Counted from the stretch's first letter, positions 28,173-38,052 are shown. The stretch is DNA of 64,000 nt from Flavobacteriaceae bacterium (GCA_013001285.1 JABDMU010000078.1:1-64000); one strand, 5' to 3'. The notes: generated by a model not told the origin, from the sequence alone. Numbers and translations are program-made.

Positions 28173-30125
28173 ATGAAAAATTCGCTATTCATTTTAAGTT
28201 GTTGTTTTTGCTTATCAATTTTAGCACAACAAAGCCACGATGTAGACTTCTTAAAAGCAAAGGTCGACATATTTGGACTTAATTTTGAAGATTCTCAGGT
28301 TGCAGGCCAAATTGAATATGAGTTTTTGATCAAAAACGATGTTGATTCTATCTATTTGGATGCAAAAAACTTCACACATTCCGAAGTGATGCTAAATAAT
28401 GGAGGTACACACGAGCACGAATATAACGGTAAGCATATCATAATTAGGGATGATTTTAAGGCGAATTCTAGTCATAAACTCATGATTAGTTGGATTACTA
28501 CTCCTAAAAAAGCCTTGTATTTTGTTGAACGCCCAAATAAACAGCAGCAAATATGGACCCAGGGACAAGGGAAGTATACAAGTAATTGGATGCCCAGTAT
28601 AGATGATATGAATGAAAAAATTGAATTTGATCTTTCCATCAGCTACAAAAATGGATATGATGTGATTGCCAATGGTCAATTAGTTGAAAAGGAGGTTGGC
28701 AGAAAAAACACCCGATGGGATTTTAATATGAATCAGCCTATGGCTAGTTATTTGTTGGCATTCGTTGTTGGGAAATTTGATAAAAAAATCGAATATTCTA
28801 ATAGTGGTATTCCCCTTGAGATGTACTATTATCCTGAAGACTCCACTAAATTTGAACCAACTTACCGTTATTCTAAAAAGATGTTCGATTTCCTTGAGAA
28901 CCAAATAGGCATACCATATCCATGGCAAAATTATAAACAAGTGCCTGTACACGACTTCCTCTATGCTGGAATGGAGAATACATCACTTACTATTTTTTCT
29001 GATCGTTATGTTGTAGACTCCATAGGTTTTAATGATTTTAATTATGTGAATGTTAATGCTCATGAATTAGCACATCAATGGTTCGGAAATATGGTCACTG
29101 CCACCTCTGGAACACATCATTGGTTGCAGGAAGGATTTGCGACTTATTATGCTTTACTCGTAGAGAAGCAAGCCTTCGGTGTTGATTATTTTTATTGGAA
29201 ACTTTACGAATCAGCTCAACAATTGTATATACAAGAGCAAATGGGTCAAGGCACACGACTTTTAGATCCTAATTCAAGTAGCTTGACCTTCTATCAAAAA
29301 GGAGCATGGACATTATTCATGCTAAATGAATTAATAGGGGAGACCGCATTTAAGGAAGCTATTCAAAATTACTTAAATGCAAATGCCTTTAAAAATGTTA
29401 ATACGTCCCACTTTATTAAAGAGGCAGAGAAGGCTAGTGGGCGCGATCTCTCAGAATTTACAAAAGTATGGTTGGAGACTACAGATTTCCCTATAGATCG
29501 TGCTTTAGATGCTTTAAAGTTAAATTCTGTATTTATTCAAGAATATCTTATGGTAGATTGTGAAGTGGATTCATCAAAATGTGATGATTATCTGCTGTCT
29601 GGTATTTCGGACGAAGCTAAAGTTAAATTGATCGCCCAAAATCCAAAAAAAATAAATGCTGAGGTATTTAAGAGCAGTTATAAAGTGAGACAAGCAATTG
29701 CTGAAAATCTGAGGGAAATCCCTGAAACCTTAAAGCAGGAATATGAAGCCTTATTACTTGATAAATCGTATATAACCATTGAAAACGCATTATTCAATCT
29801 TTGGAATAATTTCCCAAAAGATAGAATGCGTTATTTGTCGCAAACGAAAAGCTTAATTGGATTGAACAATAAGAATATCAGACTGTTGTGGCTATTACTG
29901 GCATCTATTACCACAGAATATGATAAAGATTCTAAGGTTAAGTTTATTGAAGAATTAAGGGGTTACACAGGCCCAAAACATAATTTCGAAATAAGAATGA
30001 CCGCATTCCAATATCTAAAAATGATTGATGAATGCAACTTTCACTGTTTAGAAAATTTAGAGCAAGCAAAAGGTCATTTCAACTGGCAATTATCTAAATT
30101 TGCAAAGAATTTGATTAAAAATTAA
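28173..30125 (+). CDS. M1-family metallo-aminopeptidase, secreted
   Basis: This is a zinc aminopeptidase related to LTA4 hydrolase and aminopeptidase N. The 650-residue protein carries a signal peptide (cleaved near ILAQQ) and is probably periplasmic. Residues about 25-200 are the N-terminal saddle. The catalytic domain holds the exopeptidase motif GMEN (266-269) and HELAHQW with H297, E298, H301, followed 18 residues on by the third ligand E320 (WLQEGFATYY). All zinc ligands and the catalytic Glu are intact. Residues about 480-650 are the C-terminal helical repeat. The patatin gene follows six bases later, suggesting one transcript. Contrast the inactive relative at 46603-49431. Confidence 0.92.
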   Translation: MKNSLFILSCCFCLSILAQQSHDVDFLKAKVDIFGLNFEDSQVAGQIEYEFLIKNDVDSIYLDAKNFTHSEVMLNNGGTHEHEYNGKHIIIRDDFKANSSHKLMISWITTPKKALYFVERPNKQQQIWTQGQGKYTSNWMPSIDDMNEKIEFDLSISYKNGYDVIANGQLVEKEVGRKNTRWDFNMNQPMASYLLAFVVGKFDKKIEYSNSGIPLEMYYYPEDSTKFEPTYRYSKKMFDFLENQIGIPYPWQNYKQVPVHDFLYAGMENTSLTIFSDRYVVDSIGFNDFNYVNVNAHELAHQWFGNMVTATSGTHHWLQEGFATYYALLVEKQAFGVDYFYWKLYESAQQLYIQEQMGQGTRLLDPNSSSLTFYQKGAWTLFMLNELIGETAFKEAIQNYLNANAFKNVNTSHFIKEAEKASGRDLSEFTKVWLETTDFPIDRALDALKLNSVFIQEYLMVDCEVDSSKCDDYLLSGISDEAKVKLIAQNPKKINAEVFKSSYKVRQAIAENLREIPETLKQEYEALLLDKSYITIENALFNLWNNFPKDRMRYLSQTKSLIGLNNKNIRLLWLLLASITTEYDKDSKVKFIEELRGYTGPKHNFEIRMTAFQYLKMIDECNFHCLENLEQAKGHFNWQLSKFAKNLIKN

Positions 30126-30131
30126 AATTAA

Positions 30132-31040
30132 ATGAGAGCTTTAGTTATTTCTGGAGGTGGAAGTAAAGGCGCCTTTGCTGGAGGAGTTGCACAATTTCTG
30201 ATCGAAAATCAAGGTCGACAATATGATATGTTGCTTGGCACCTCGACCGGCAGTTTATTGGTTTCTCATTTAGCACTTAAAAATATCCCAAAAATCTATA
30301 AGATTTTTACTAATGTCAGGCAAAACGATATCTTCAGCGTAAGCCCTTTTGTGCAACGAAAAAGAGGAAATCGTGAATATGTATCTATTGATTTTATGAA
30401 TTCGCTATGGCAATTCATCAAAATGAAACGGACGTTTGGTGAAAGTAAAGCCCTTAAACGTAATATTAGAAAACAATTTACTCGAGCGGAATTCGAAGAA
30501 TTAAGAGCATTAGGAAAGGATGTTGTGGTTACAGTATCCAATTTATCAAAAAATAGGGTTGAGTATAAGTCGATAAAGGAATGCTCATATGAAGAGTTTT
30601 GTGAGTGGATATGGATCTCATGCAATTATATTCCATTTATGTCATTGGCTAAGGTCAATGGCTATGAATATGCCGATGGCGGATTGGGTTGTGTAGTCCC
30701 AATTCGAGAAGCTATAAAACGTGGAGCCACAGAAGTTGACGCTATTGTGCTCGAATCGGAAACTATGGAACAGCAGAAGGTTTTAGGTAAAAACCCGTTT
30801 TCCCTTATGATCAGTCTATTTGGGCATTTATTAGATCAAGTAGAGCGAAATGACATTGTCATTGGAAAGCTTGCTGCAAAGAATAAGGATGTTAAGTTAA
30901 ATTTATTTTACACGCCAACACGATTAACAGAAAACTCACTGATCTTTAGTAAACGGCTTATGGTTAAGTGGTGGCAGGAAGGATTTGATTACGCTAAAGA
31001 AAAGTACGCGAAATCACCTTCAAATGAATTGAAAGAATAA
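30132..31040 (+). CDS. Patatin-like phospholipase
   Basis: This 302-residue serine hydrolase of the patatin family probably deacylates phospholipids or other lipids. The oxyanion-hole motif GGGSKGAFAGG is at residues 8-18. The nucleophile S38 lies in GTSTG. The dyad Asp is D182 in YADGGLG. There is no signal peptide or membrane segment, so it is likely cytosolic or peripheral. It lies six bases after the M1 aminopeptidase and is probably cotranscribed with it, although the two activities have no obvious pathway link. Confidence 0.9.
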   Translation: MRALVISGGGSKGAFAGGVAQFLIENQGRQYDMLLGTSTGSLLVSHLALKNIPKIYKIFTNVRQNDIFSVSPFVQRKRGNREYVSIDFMNSLWQFIKMKRTFGESKALKRNIRKQFTRAEFEELRALGKDVVVTVSNLSKNRVEYKSIKECSYEEFCEWIWISCNYIPFMSLAKVNGYEYADGGLGCVVPIREAIKRGATEVDAIVLESETMEQQKVLGKNPFSLMISLFGHLLDQVERNDIVIGKLAAKNKDVKLNLFYTPTRLTENSLIFSKRLMVKWWQEGFDYAKEKYAKSPSNELKE

Positions 31041-31045
31041 TTAGT

Positions 31046-31567
31046 TTACCAAAGATCACTCACTTCCTTTTTAATAAATGACAATGCCGCATCACTTGGT
31101 GCCCGTTTCTCCATCATTTCGGTTAAAACCACTTCACGAAGCTTATCAGCAGAATTTGTTTTTTCTAATAATCCAGCCTTTCTGATCAATTGAATTGTAG
31201 CATTTTTTGCAGCTGTAATTATATTCCAACACTCGTCAGATAGATAAATTTGCTGAGATAAATTATGTTCAAATTCTTGTTCAATATTTGCTATAAGTAA
31301 TGACTCATAACTATTTTTATCTGAGGATGTTGGATGAACCCTTACAAGTAATTTGGTTGGAGAAATACGCTCTAAAAACAAAGCCATTCGCTCATAGGCT
31401 TGAAGTCGAATTGGTAAGGTATTGACTTGAATATCTTTATGCAACAAAAAACGCCTTCGTCCATCTTCATTTTTTGTATGTTCTTTAAAAAAATAATACG
31501 CAATCAATCCCGTAATTATGGCCGGGACGGCGTAAAGTAAAACCTCAAATAGTTTAACTAAATCCAT
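31046..31567 (-). CDS. Small membrane-anchored protein of unknown function (173 aa)
   Basis: One N-terminal hydrophobic segment (about residues 8-27; LLYAVPAIITGLIAYYFF) anchors a ~140-residue helical cytoplasmic domain, which begins with charged residues KEHTKNEDGRRR. Conserved-looking parts are LPIRLQAYERMALFLERISP and a C-terminal amphipathic stretch ending ALSFIKKEVSDLW. I know this pattern as a Bacteroidota-wide uncharacterised family but cannot state a function. It is the last gene of the minus-strand operon after the FMN-GOGAT-like gene, with an 11-base gap. Confidence 0.75.
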   Translation of the reverse strand: MDLVKLFEVLLYAVPAIITGLIAYYFFKEHTKNEDGRRRFLLHKDIQVNTLPIRLQAYERMALFLERISPTKLLVRVHPTSSDKNSYESLLIANIEQEFEHNLSQQIYLSDECWNIITAAKNATIQLIRKAGLLEKTNSADKLREVVLTEMMEKRAPSDAALSFIKKEVSDLW

Positions 31568-31578
31568 AGTATATGTTG

Positions 31579-33141
31579 TTACGGCGTCAATTTTCCGCCT
31601 AAATATTTACAATCTTTTAATTCTTGCATTGATATGAAAGGTACAGGAGTTTTTTCATAATTATACGTTTTATCTAATTCCTTAGAAAGATTATGATCGT
31701 CTACATTAACTTCAATGTCCCTCATATGAAACTGACACGGATGTTCATAACCTGCAGCATGCGTAATTTCAATTAGCTCTTTTCTAAAGGTTTTAAAATA
31801 TTGTGCTAACCGGGCTGACTTCAAGGGTATATTGATGCCATTTTGTAACCATTTATTCTGGGTGGCCACTCCACTAGGGCAGCGATTGGTATGGCAAATC
31901 TGAGCTTGAATGCAGCCAATGCTCATCATGGCTTCTCGAGCTACATTAATGCAATCAGCGCCCATGGCAAAGGCCATAGCGGCTTTTGCTGGAAATCCGA
32001 GCTTCCCACTACCAATAAACACAATTCGTTTTGACAACCCTTTAGCTTTAAACAGTTTATATAGGTCACTAAACCCATAAACCCATGGCAACGAAACATG
32101 ATCGGCAAAACTTGGTGGAGCTGCACCTGTTCCGCCTTCACCACCATCTACAGCTATAAAATCAGGACCTTTATTTGTTTCCAACATGTAATCAGCTAGT
32201 TCTTCCCATTGCTCAAGTTTTCCTATAGCTGCTTTAACACCAACCGGTAACCCAGTAGCTTCCGCAATTTTTTCGATAAACTCAACAAGCTCAGGAATCG
32301 TAGAAAAGGCTTTGTGATTGGGAGGTGAAAGCACATCTTTTCCAATTGGCACACCACGAATTTCAGCAATTTCTTTTGTTATTTTTTTACCAGGCAATAC
32401 ACCGCCTTTTCCTGGTTTTGCACCTTGAGAGAGTTTAACTTCAATCGCTCTAATAAAAGGATTGTCCTCAACAAGTTTGATCATCTTTTCCATCGAAAAG
32501 CCACCATCATCGGAGCGGACACCAAAATATCCTGTACCAAAATGAAATACAACGTCACCACCATGACAATGGTATGGCGAGAGCCCCCCTTCACCTGTAT
32601 TGTGATATGCCTGTGACATCTTTACCCCCTTGTTCAAGGATTCAACGGCTTTCGCAGATAATGAACCAAAGCTCATTGCCGAAATATTAATGACCGAGGC
32701 AGGACGATATGGCTTTCTACGTTTATTATATGCACCTATAATTCGCGCACAGGGTAAAAAGCTATGATCCAGTGTATTGGGATGGTCTTTGCCTATTTTA
32801 TAAGGAATCATGGCGTTATTAATGAAAATATGCTGATGTGAATAAATATCGCGATCAGTTCCAAACCCTTCATAATTGTTTTCCTTTTTTGCAGATGCAT
32901 AGATCCAGCCACGTTCTATGCGATTGAAGGGTAATTCTTCTCTATTGTTGGCAACAAAATATTGACGCATTTCTGGACCAATACTTTCAAATAAATAGCG
33001 CAAATGCCCTAAAATTGGAAAATTATGACTGATAGTATGAGCTTTTTGAACAAAAACGTCACGAATGGCGATCACGATTAGGATAATAAGGATCCACATC
33101 CACCAGGAGATTTGAGATATAACATCTAAAATCTGATCCAT
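31579..33141 (-). CDS. FMN-binding glutamate-synthase-like protein, membrane-anchored
   Basis: This 520-residue protein resembles the FMN/[3Fe-4S] domain of glutamate synthase GltB. A membrane segment at about residues 11-30 precedes the synthase domain. Recognisable features are the phosphate-binding loops (SFGSLSAKAVESLNKG; AVDGGEGGTGAAPPSFADH), KLSQGAKPGKGGVLPG, and the iron-sulfur signature C-x5-C-x4-C (CIQAQICHTNRC) followed by PSGVATQ. There is no glutaminase domain, so ammonia or another amino donor would be needed, as proposed for archaeal-type proteins. The true substrate is unknown. It lies in an operon with DsrE, an M20 amidohydrolase and a small membrane protein; the gap to the M20 gene is one base. 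Confidence 0.87.
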   Translation of the reverse strand: MDQILDVISQISWWMWILIILIVIAIRDVFVQKAHTISHNFPILGHLRYLFESIGPEMRQYFVANNREELPFNRIERGWIYASAKKENNYEGFGTDRDIYSHQHIFINNAMIPYKIGKDHPNTLDHSFLPCARIIGAYNKRRKPYRPASVINISAMSFGSLSAKAVESLNKGVKMSQAYHNTGEGGLSPYHCHGGDVVFHFGTGYFGVRSDDGGFSMEKMIKLVEDNPFIRAIEVKLSQGAKPGKGGVLPGKKITKEIAEIRGVPIGKDVLSPPNHKAFSTIPELVEFIEKIAEATGLPVGVKAAIGKLEQWEELADYMLETNKGPDFIAVDGGEGGTGAAPPSFADHVSLPWVYGFSDLYKLFKAKGLSKRIVFIGSGKLGFPAKAAMAFAMGADCINVAREAMMSIGCIQAQICHTNRCPSGVATQNKWLQNGINIPLKSARLAQYFKTFRKELIEITHAAGYEHPCQFHMRDIEVNVDDHNLSKELDKTYNYEKTPVPFISMQELKDCKYLGGKLTP

Positions 33142-33142
33142 C

Positions 33143-34417
33143 TTACTCCTTGTTTAAATAATCAAAAGATAATTGAACAAAGGTTTTAACACCAAGTAAT
33201 AAGCCACTTTCATCGATATAGAAATCTGGAGTATGATGTGGGAATACTTCAGTAGCATCTGGCGCTTTTCCACCTAAAAAGAAATATAAGCCAGGAACTT
33301 CTTTTTGAAAAAATGAAAAATCCTCTGCTCCGGTAATTGCTTTTATTTCAAATACTTTGTCCTCACCTGCAGCTGCCTTTAAGGATGGTAACATTTGAGC
33401 GGTCAACGCGGGATCGTTATAGGTTATTGGGTAGCCTTCATCAATGTGTATCGTAGCTTCTGCACGATATGCCTTGGCAATTGCAGGAACCATTTCTCGC
33501 ATACGTTTATGGATCTGAGCCTGCATGTCAGCATCTAGAGTTCTCAGGGTACCGATAATTTGTGCCGATTCTGGAATGATATTACTTCTAACACCACTGG
33601 ATATCTTTCCGATGGAAAGTACGACAGCTTCATTGGTTAATGGCATTTCTCGACTAACAAGCGTTTGAAGTCCATCTATGATCTTAACACTGGCCATGAT
33701 AGGATCAACGCCACCCCATGGCATAGAACCATGTGTTTGTTTTCCTGAAACGTTGATCTCAAAGCTGTTTACAGCCGCCATTATGCCACCTGATTTATAG
33801 GCGATTGTATTCACTTCTTGAGCTGATCCAATATGAAGACCGAAAATGGCATCGACATCTGGATTTTTAAGAACACCTTCTTCCACCATCATTTTGGCAC
33901 CACCTTTTTCACCCGGAGGAGCACCTTCTTCGGCAGGTTGAAAGATAAATTTTATAGTCCCTTTGATCTTATCCTTATTCTTTGCCATGATCTCTGCAAC
34001 GCCCATTAATATTGCAATATGAGTATCATGCCCACAGGCATGCATTACAGGCACTTCTTCACCTCGAAATGTTCCTGTAGCTGTAGATTTAAATGGCAGG
34101 TCTGCACGCTCAGGTACTGGAAGGGCATCAATATCGGCACGTAAGGCTAAAACTTTTCCTGGCTGGTTGCCTTTTAGCAAACCAACAACACCAGTATGTG
34201 CGATCCCAGTTTGTACTTCCATGCCTAAGCTTCTCAAGTGTGCGGCAATTTTTTCAGCTGTCTTAAATTCACGATTCGATAATTCTGGATGCTGATGAAA
34301 ATCACGTCGCCATTCAATGACCTTTGATTCCATTTTTTCAATGTCTTTGTCTAGTCCGTGTTGAGCAAAACCCACACCAATTGAGAACAAAAAGCCAACT
34401 AATACTAAGTATTTCAT
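33143..34417 (-). CDS. M20-family amidohydrolase, secreted
   Basis: This 424-residue zinc amidohydrolase belongs to the M20D/hippurate-hydrolase-like group and probably hydrolyses N-acyl or N-acetyl amino acids or small peptides. The signal peptide ends GVGFAQ, so it acts in the periplasm or beyond. Metal-ligand segments are HACGHDTH (Cys and His of the conserved CxHD/H cluster), QPAEEGAP (catalytic and metal Glu pair), the dimerisation-domain His in KQTHGSMPWGGVDP, and the C-terminal GAEDFSFFQ and PHHTPDF motifs. It is second in a four-gene minus-strand operon after the DsrE gene (nine bases apart). Confidence 0.9.
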   Translation of the reverse strand: MKYLVLVGFLFSIGVGFAQHGLDKDIEKMESKVIEWRRDFHQHPELSNREFKTAEKIAAHLRSLGMEVQTGIAHTGVVGLLKGNQPGKVLALRADIDALPVPERADLPFKSTATGTFRGEEVPVMHACGHDTHIAILMGVAEIMAKNKDKIKGTIKFIFQPAEEGAPPGEKGGAKMMVEEGVLKNPDVDAIFGLHIGSAQEVNTIAYKSGGIMAAVNSFEINVSGKQTHGSMPWGGVDPIMASVKIIDGLQTLVSREMPLTNEAVVLSIGKISSGVRSNIIPESAQIIGTLRTLDADMQAQIHKRMREMVPAIAKAYRAEATIHIDEGYPITYNDPALTAQMLPSLKAAAGEDKVFEIKAITGAEDFSFFQKEVPGLYFFLGGKAPDATEVFPHHTPDFYIDESGLLLGVKTFVQLSFDYLNKE

Positions 34418-34426
34418 AATTTAGTT

Positions 34427-34969
34427 TTAAAATTTAATAAATCTGTAACCCTTATTTTGATATTGTAATAAGGCTGTCATTGCCGACAAGGCCAATTTTA
34501 CATCAGGGATGATATCTTCTTTTTCTATTTTTCTATAAGACGCTGTTTGACCGCATAAAATCACGTCAACACCAGCATTGTTCAAGGCTTTAATTAATTC
34601 CGAATTCGGATTTTTTACGCCATGCAATGCTTCATAAGCGTCATCATTTAAAATATCTTGCCATGCTCCGCCATGTATGGTTAAAGCTACTTTTAATTGT
34701 TCGGCTTCCATTCCAGCATTGGCATGCATGTTTAAAAAGCGGGCGGCAGTTTCAATATATTTATTTATAACTGATTTGTCGTCGGAAGATTGTGAGACAT
34801 CAAAAATTACCTTTAGTTCGGCTGAGGTATCTGTTTCAATATCTGGATTTTCTATGTCGAATGTCGGTCCGAATGCTTCTATGATCTTTCCTTCGCTGCG
34901 TTCATTTTGACCATATGAAACGCATATTACACAAAAAAAGATAAGACTTATTAGTGAAGTTTTTCTCAT
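34427..34969 (-). CDS. Secreted DsrE-family protein
   Basis: This 180-residue protein with a signal peptide (ending VSYGQ) has a DsrE/DsrF-like alpha/beta fold after a short linker. Features include LKVIFDVSQSS, INKYIETAARFLNMHANAG, LKVALTIHGGAW, and the loop VDVILCGQTA, whose Cys is where sulfur-relay members keep a reactive Cys. Being exported separates it from the cytosolic TusBCD and DsrEFH proteins, and a sulfur-carrier role is not established for this group. It is the first gene of the operon with M20 amidohydrolase, FMN-GOGAT-like protein and the small membrane protein. Confidence 0.82.
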   Translation of the reverse strand: MRKTSLISLIFFCVICVSYGQNERSEGKIIEAFGPTFDIENPDIETDTSAELKVIFDVSQSSDDKSVINKYIETAARFLNMHANAGMEAEQLKVALTIHGGAWQDILNDDAYEALHGVKNPNSELIKALNNAGVDVILCGQTASYRKIEKEDIIPDVKLALSAMTALLQYQNKGYRFIKF

Positions 34970-35109
34970 TAAAAGAATCGTATTAAGGCTTAAAGATATT
35001 CAAATTTTTATTAAACTATTCATAGATTTTCAATTGTTTATAAGTTATCAATTATCCATTTAATTATACGAACAACATTGGCTAAATTCACACTTTAAAA
35101 ATTTAATAA

Positions 35110-37428
35110 TTGGAAGCATTTCTTAAGCAATTGAACGAGGCACAATTGGCACCTACTTTACAAAAAGATGGGCCTATGATCGTTATTGCTGGTGCAGGGT
35201 CTGGCAAGACTCGAGTGCTGACCTACAAGATCGCTTATCTTATGAGTCAAGGGGTAGACCCGTTTAATATTTTGGCACTGACTTTTACGAATAAAGCAGC
35301 AAAAGAAATGAAAGGCAGAATTGCTCAAATTGTAGGTGAAAGCGAGGCGAAGAACTTATGGATGGGGACCTTTCATTCGGTTTTTGCTAAAATTTTACGG
35401 TTTGAAGCCGATAAACTCGGCTATCCAAGCAATTTCACCATTTATGACACTCAGGATTCTCAGCGACTGATCTCCTCGATCATCAAAGAGATGAAATTGG
35501 ATAAGGATGTTTATAAATATAAACAGATCTATTCTCGAATTTCATCTTATAAAAACAGTTTGATCACTGTAAAAGCATACTTCCAAAATGCCGACTTGAT
35601 TGAAGCCGATGCCATGGCTCGCCGACCAAAATTAGGTGATATTTACAAAGAATACGTCGATCGCTGTTTTAAAGCAGGCGCAATGGATTTTGATGATCTG
35701 CTCTTAAAAACCAACGAACTTTTAACGCGCTTTCCGGAGGTTCTTGCTAAATATCAAGATCGTTTCAGATACATATTGGTTGATGAGTATCAAGATACCA
35801 ACCATTCACAATACCTTATTGTAAGAGCACTCGCTGATCGTTTTCACAATATCTGCGTTGTTGGTGATGATGCTCAGAGTATTTACGCGTTTCGAGGCGC
35901 TAATATCAATAACATTTTAAATTTTCAAAGGGATTATTCGGATGCGAAATTATTTCGACTAGAGCAAAATTACAGATCCACAAAAAATATTGTTCAGGCT
36001 GCCAATTCGATCATCGATAAGAATACCATGAAATTAGATAAGGTGGTATGGACGGCCAATGAAACAGGACAAAAAATAAAAGTAAATCGATTGCTTACCG
36101 ATGGTGATGAAGGGCGTTATGTTGCGAGTACCATTTTTGAAAATAAAATGAAACTTCAATTGCAGCATAAGGATTTTGCAGTGTTGTATAGAACCAACGC
36201 ACAATCGAGAGCTATTGAAGATGCCTTGAGAAAAAGGGATATTCCATATAGAATTTATGGCGGCTTATCATTTTATCAGAGAAAGGAGATCAAGGATGTA
36301 TTATCCTATTTACGTTTGATCATCAATCCTGCTGATGAAGAGGCGCTCAAACGTATTATAAATTTCCCTGGACGAGGAATAGGTCAAACTACAATTGATA
36401 GATTGATCGTTGCAGCAAGTGGTTATGAGCGCACAATATTTGAGGTCATCAAAGCCATTGATAAACTGGATATTGGTGTTAATTCTGGAACCAAAACAAA
36501 ATTGAAAAACTTCGGGACCATGATCGAAAGTTTTCAGGTCATGAATAAAGCGGTAAATGCCTTTGAACTTGCCGAACATGTAGTGAAGGTAAGTGGCTTG
36601 TTACGAGAATTCAATAAAGATGGAACTCCTGAAGGGGTCACACGTTTGGAAAATATTGAAGAACTTCTTAATGGGATCAAAGATTTTGTTGAAGGACAAA
36701 AAGAATTGGCGGATTCAACAGGATCATTAGCAGAATTTCTGGAAGATGTGGCACTGGCGACAGATCTTGATAATGACGATGGAAATAAAGATCGTGTAGC
36801 ATTGATGACCATTCATTTAGCCAAAGGTTTAGAATTCCCTCATGTGTTTATAGTTGGACTAGAAGAAGATCTATTTCCAAGTGCAATGAGTATGAACACA
36901 AGAAGTGAATTAGAAGAGGAACGACGCTTGTTCTATGTGGCCTTAACGCGTGCCGAAAAACAAGCGTATCTAACTTATGCTTTATCGCGTTACCGCTGGG
37001 GAAAATTAATCGATTCTGAACCAAGTCGATTTATTGAAGAAATCGATGATGAATATTTAGATATTTTAACACCAATTGAAGAACGTCGGTTTAACCCAAT
37101 GCTGGATGCAAGTATCTTTGGAGATGTTCCAGCAAATAAAATTCGGTTTAAAAAACCTGTACAACGCTCAACTCAAAAAACGAAACCAGAAGGTTTTAAA
37201 ATTAGTACACCAAAGAATTTGAAACCGGTTAAGCGGTCAAAGGGCAATACTAATTTATTTGATAGTAAATTAAGTGTAGGTAATATTGTTAACCATCAGC
37301 GATTTGGTAAAGGTGAAGTGCTCAAAATTGAAGGTGTGGGCGCCGATCTTAAAGCTGAGATCAAATTTGAAAAAGGAGGTACAAAAAAATTATTATTGCG
37401 TTTTGCTAAACTTGAAATAATGGGGTGA
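35110..37428 (+). CDS. uvrD: UvrD/PcrA-type DNA helicase
   Basis: This superfamily 1A 3'-5' helicase acts in nucleotide excision repair and fork rescue. The 772-residue protein has the Q motif (LNEAQLAP), Walker A GAGSGKT at 28-34, motif Ia FTNKAAKEM, motif II VDEYQDTN, motif III GDDAQSIYAFRGA, motif IV FRLEQNYRST, motif V TIHLAKGLEFPHV and motif VI YVALTRAE. The final ~55 residues (VGNIVNHQRFGKGEV... to the end) form the small Tudor-like domain that contacts RNA polymerase in PcrA/UvrD. The start is TTG 35110: an in-frame stop lies directly before it. Sua5/YrdC follows after three bases. The name PcrA is equally possible. Confidence 0.94.
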   Translation: MEAFLKQLNEAQLAPTLQKDGPMIVIAGAGSGKTRVLTYKIAYLMSQGVDPFNILALTFTNKAAKEMKGRIAQIVGESEAKNLWMGTFHSVFAKILRFEADKLGYPSNFTIYDTQDSQRLISSIIKEMKLDKDVYKYKQIYSRISSYKNSLITVKAYFQNADLIEADAMARRPKLGDIYKEYVDRCFKAGAMDFDDLLLKTNELLTRFPEVLAKYQDRFRYILVDEYQDTNHSQYLIVRALADRFHNICVVGDDAQSIYAFRGANINNILNFQRDYSDAKLFRLEQNYRSTKNIVQAANSIIDKNTMKLDKVVWTANETGQKIKVNRLLTDGDEGRYVASTIFENKMKLQLQHKDFAVLYRTNAQSRAIEDALRKRDIPYRIYGGLSFYQRKEIKDVLSYLRLIINPADEEALKRIINFPGRGIGQTTIDRLIVAASGYERTIFEVIKAIDKLDIGVNSGTKTKLKNFGTMIESFQVMNKAVNAFELAEHVVKVSGLLREFNKDGTPEGVTRLENIEELLNGIKDFVEGQKELADSTGSLAEFLEDVALATDLDNDDGNKDRVALMTIHLAKGLEFPHVFIVGLEEDLFPSAMSMNTRSELEEERRLFYVALTRAEKQAYLTYALSRYRWGKLIDSEPSRFIEEIDDEYLDILTPIEERRFNPMLDASIFGDVPANKIRFKKPVQRSTQKTKPEGFKISTPKNLKPVKRSKGNTNLFDSKLSVGNIVNHQRFGKGEVLKIEGVGADLKAEIKFEKGGTKKLLLRFAKLEIMG

Positions 37429-37431
37429 TTT

Positions 37432-38052
37432 ATGGCAAAGTTTATTAGAATATATGAGGAAAATCCAAATCCAAAGGAGATTGCTAAAGTCGTTGCTATA
37501 TTAAGATCGGGTGGACTGGTCATTTATCCAACAGATACTGTTTACGGATTGGGTTGTGATATTACAAATACCAAAGCATTGGAGAAAATTGCACGTATCA
37601 AAGATGTGAAACTTGAAAAAGCGAATTTTTCATTTGTTTGTCATGATCTGAGTAACTTGAGTGATTATGTGAAACAAATAAGTACATCAACTTTTAAGCT
37701 ATTAAAACGCGCACTGCCTGGTCCTTATACCTTTATTCTTCCAGGTGCAAAGACCTTACCTTCGGCATTTAAAAAAAAGAAAACGGTAGGGATAAGGATT
37801 CCAAACAATAATATTGCTCTTGAAATAGTAAAAGCCTTGGGAAATCCAATTGTTTCTACGTCAATTCATGATGAAGATGAGATCATAGAATATACTACAG
37901 ATCCAGAACTTATATTGGAAAAATGGGATAAGCGGGTTGATCTGGTCATAAATGGTGGTTATGGCGGAAATGAAGCATCAACTGTGATCGATCTATCTAC
38001 TGATACGCCATTAATTGTTCGTGAAGGGAAAGGCAGTTTGGAAATATTCTAA
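37432..38052 (+). CDS. L-threonylcarbamoyladenylate synthase (Sua5/YrdC/YciO family)
   Basis: This 206-residue cytosolic protein belongs to the family that makes threonylcarbamoyl-AMP from threonine, bicarbonate and ATP for the t6A tRNA modification. The YrdC-fold signature is visible: LRSGGLVIYPTDTVYGLGCDI, KRALPGPYTFILPG, TVGIRIPNN and NPIVSTSIH. The basic patch around KKKKTVGIRIP lines the tRNA/nucleotide cavity. No second Sua5 domain is present. The YciO branch is also possible, as YciO members have similar length. The gene lies three bases after uvrD and ends in a terminator. Confidence 0.87.
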   Translation: MAKFIRIYEENPNPKEIAKVVAILRSGGLVIYPTDTVYGLGCDITNTKALEKIARIKDVKLEKANFSFVCHDLSNLSDYVKQISTSTFKLLKRALPGPYTFILPGAKTLPSAFKKKKTVGIRIPNNNIALEIVKALGNPIVSTSIHDEDEIIEYTTDPELILEKWDKRVDLVINGGYGGNEASTVIDLSTDTPLIVREGKGSLEIF

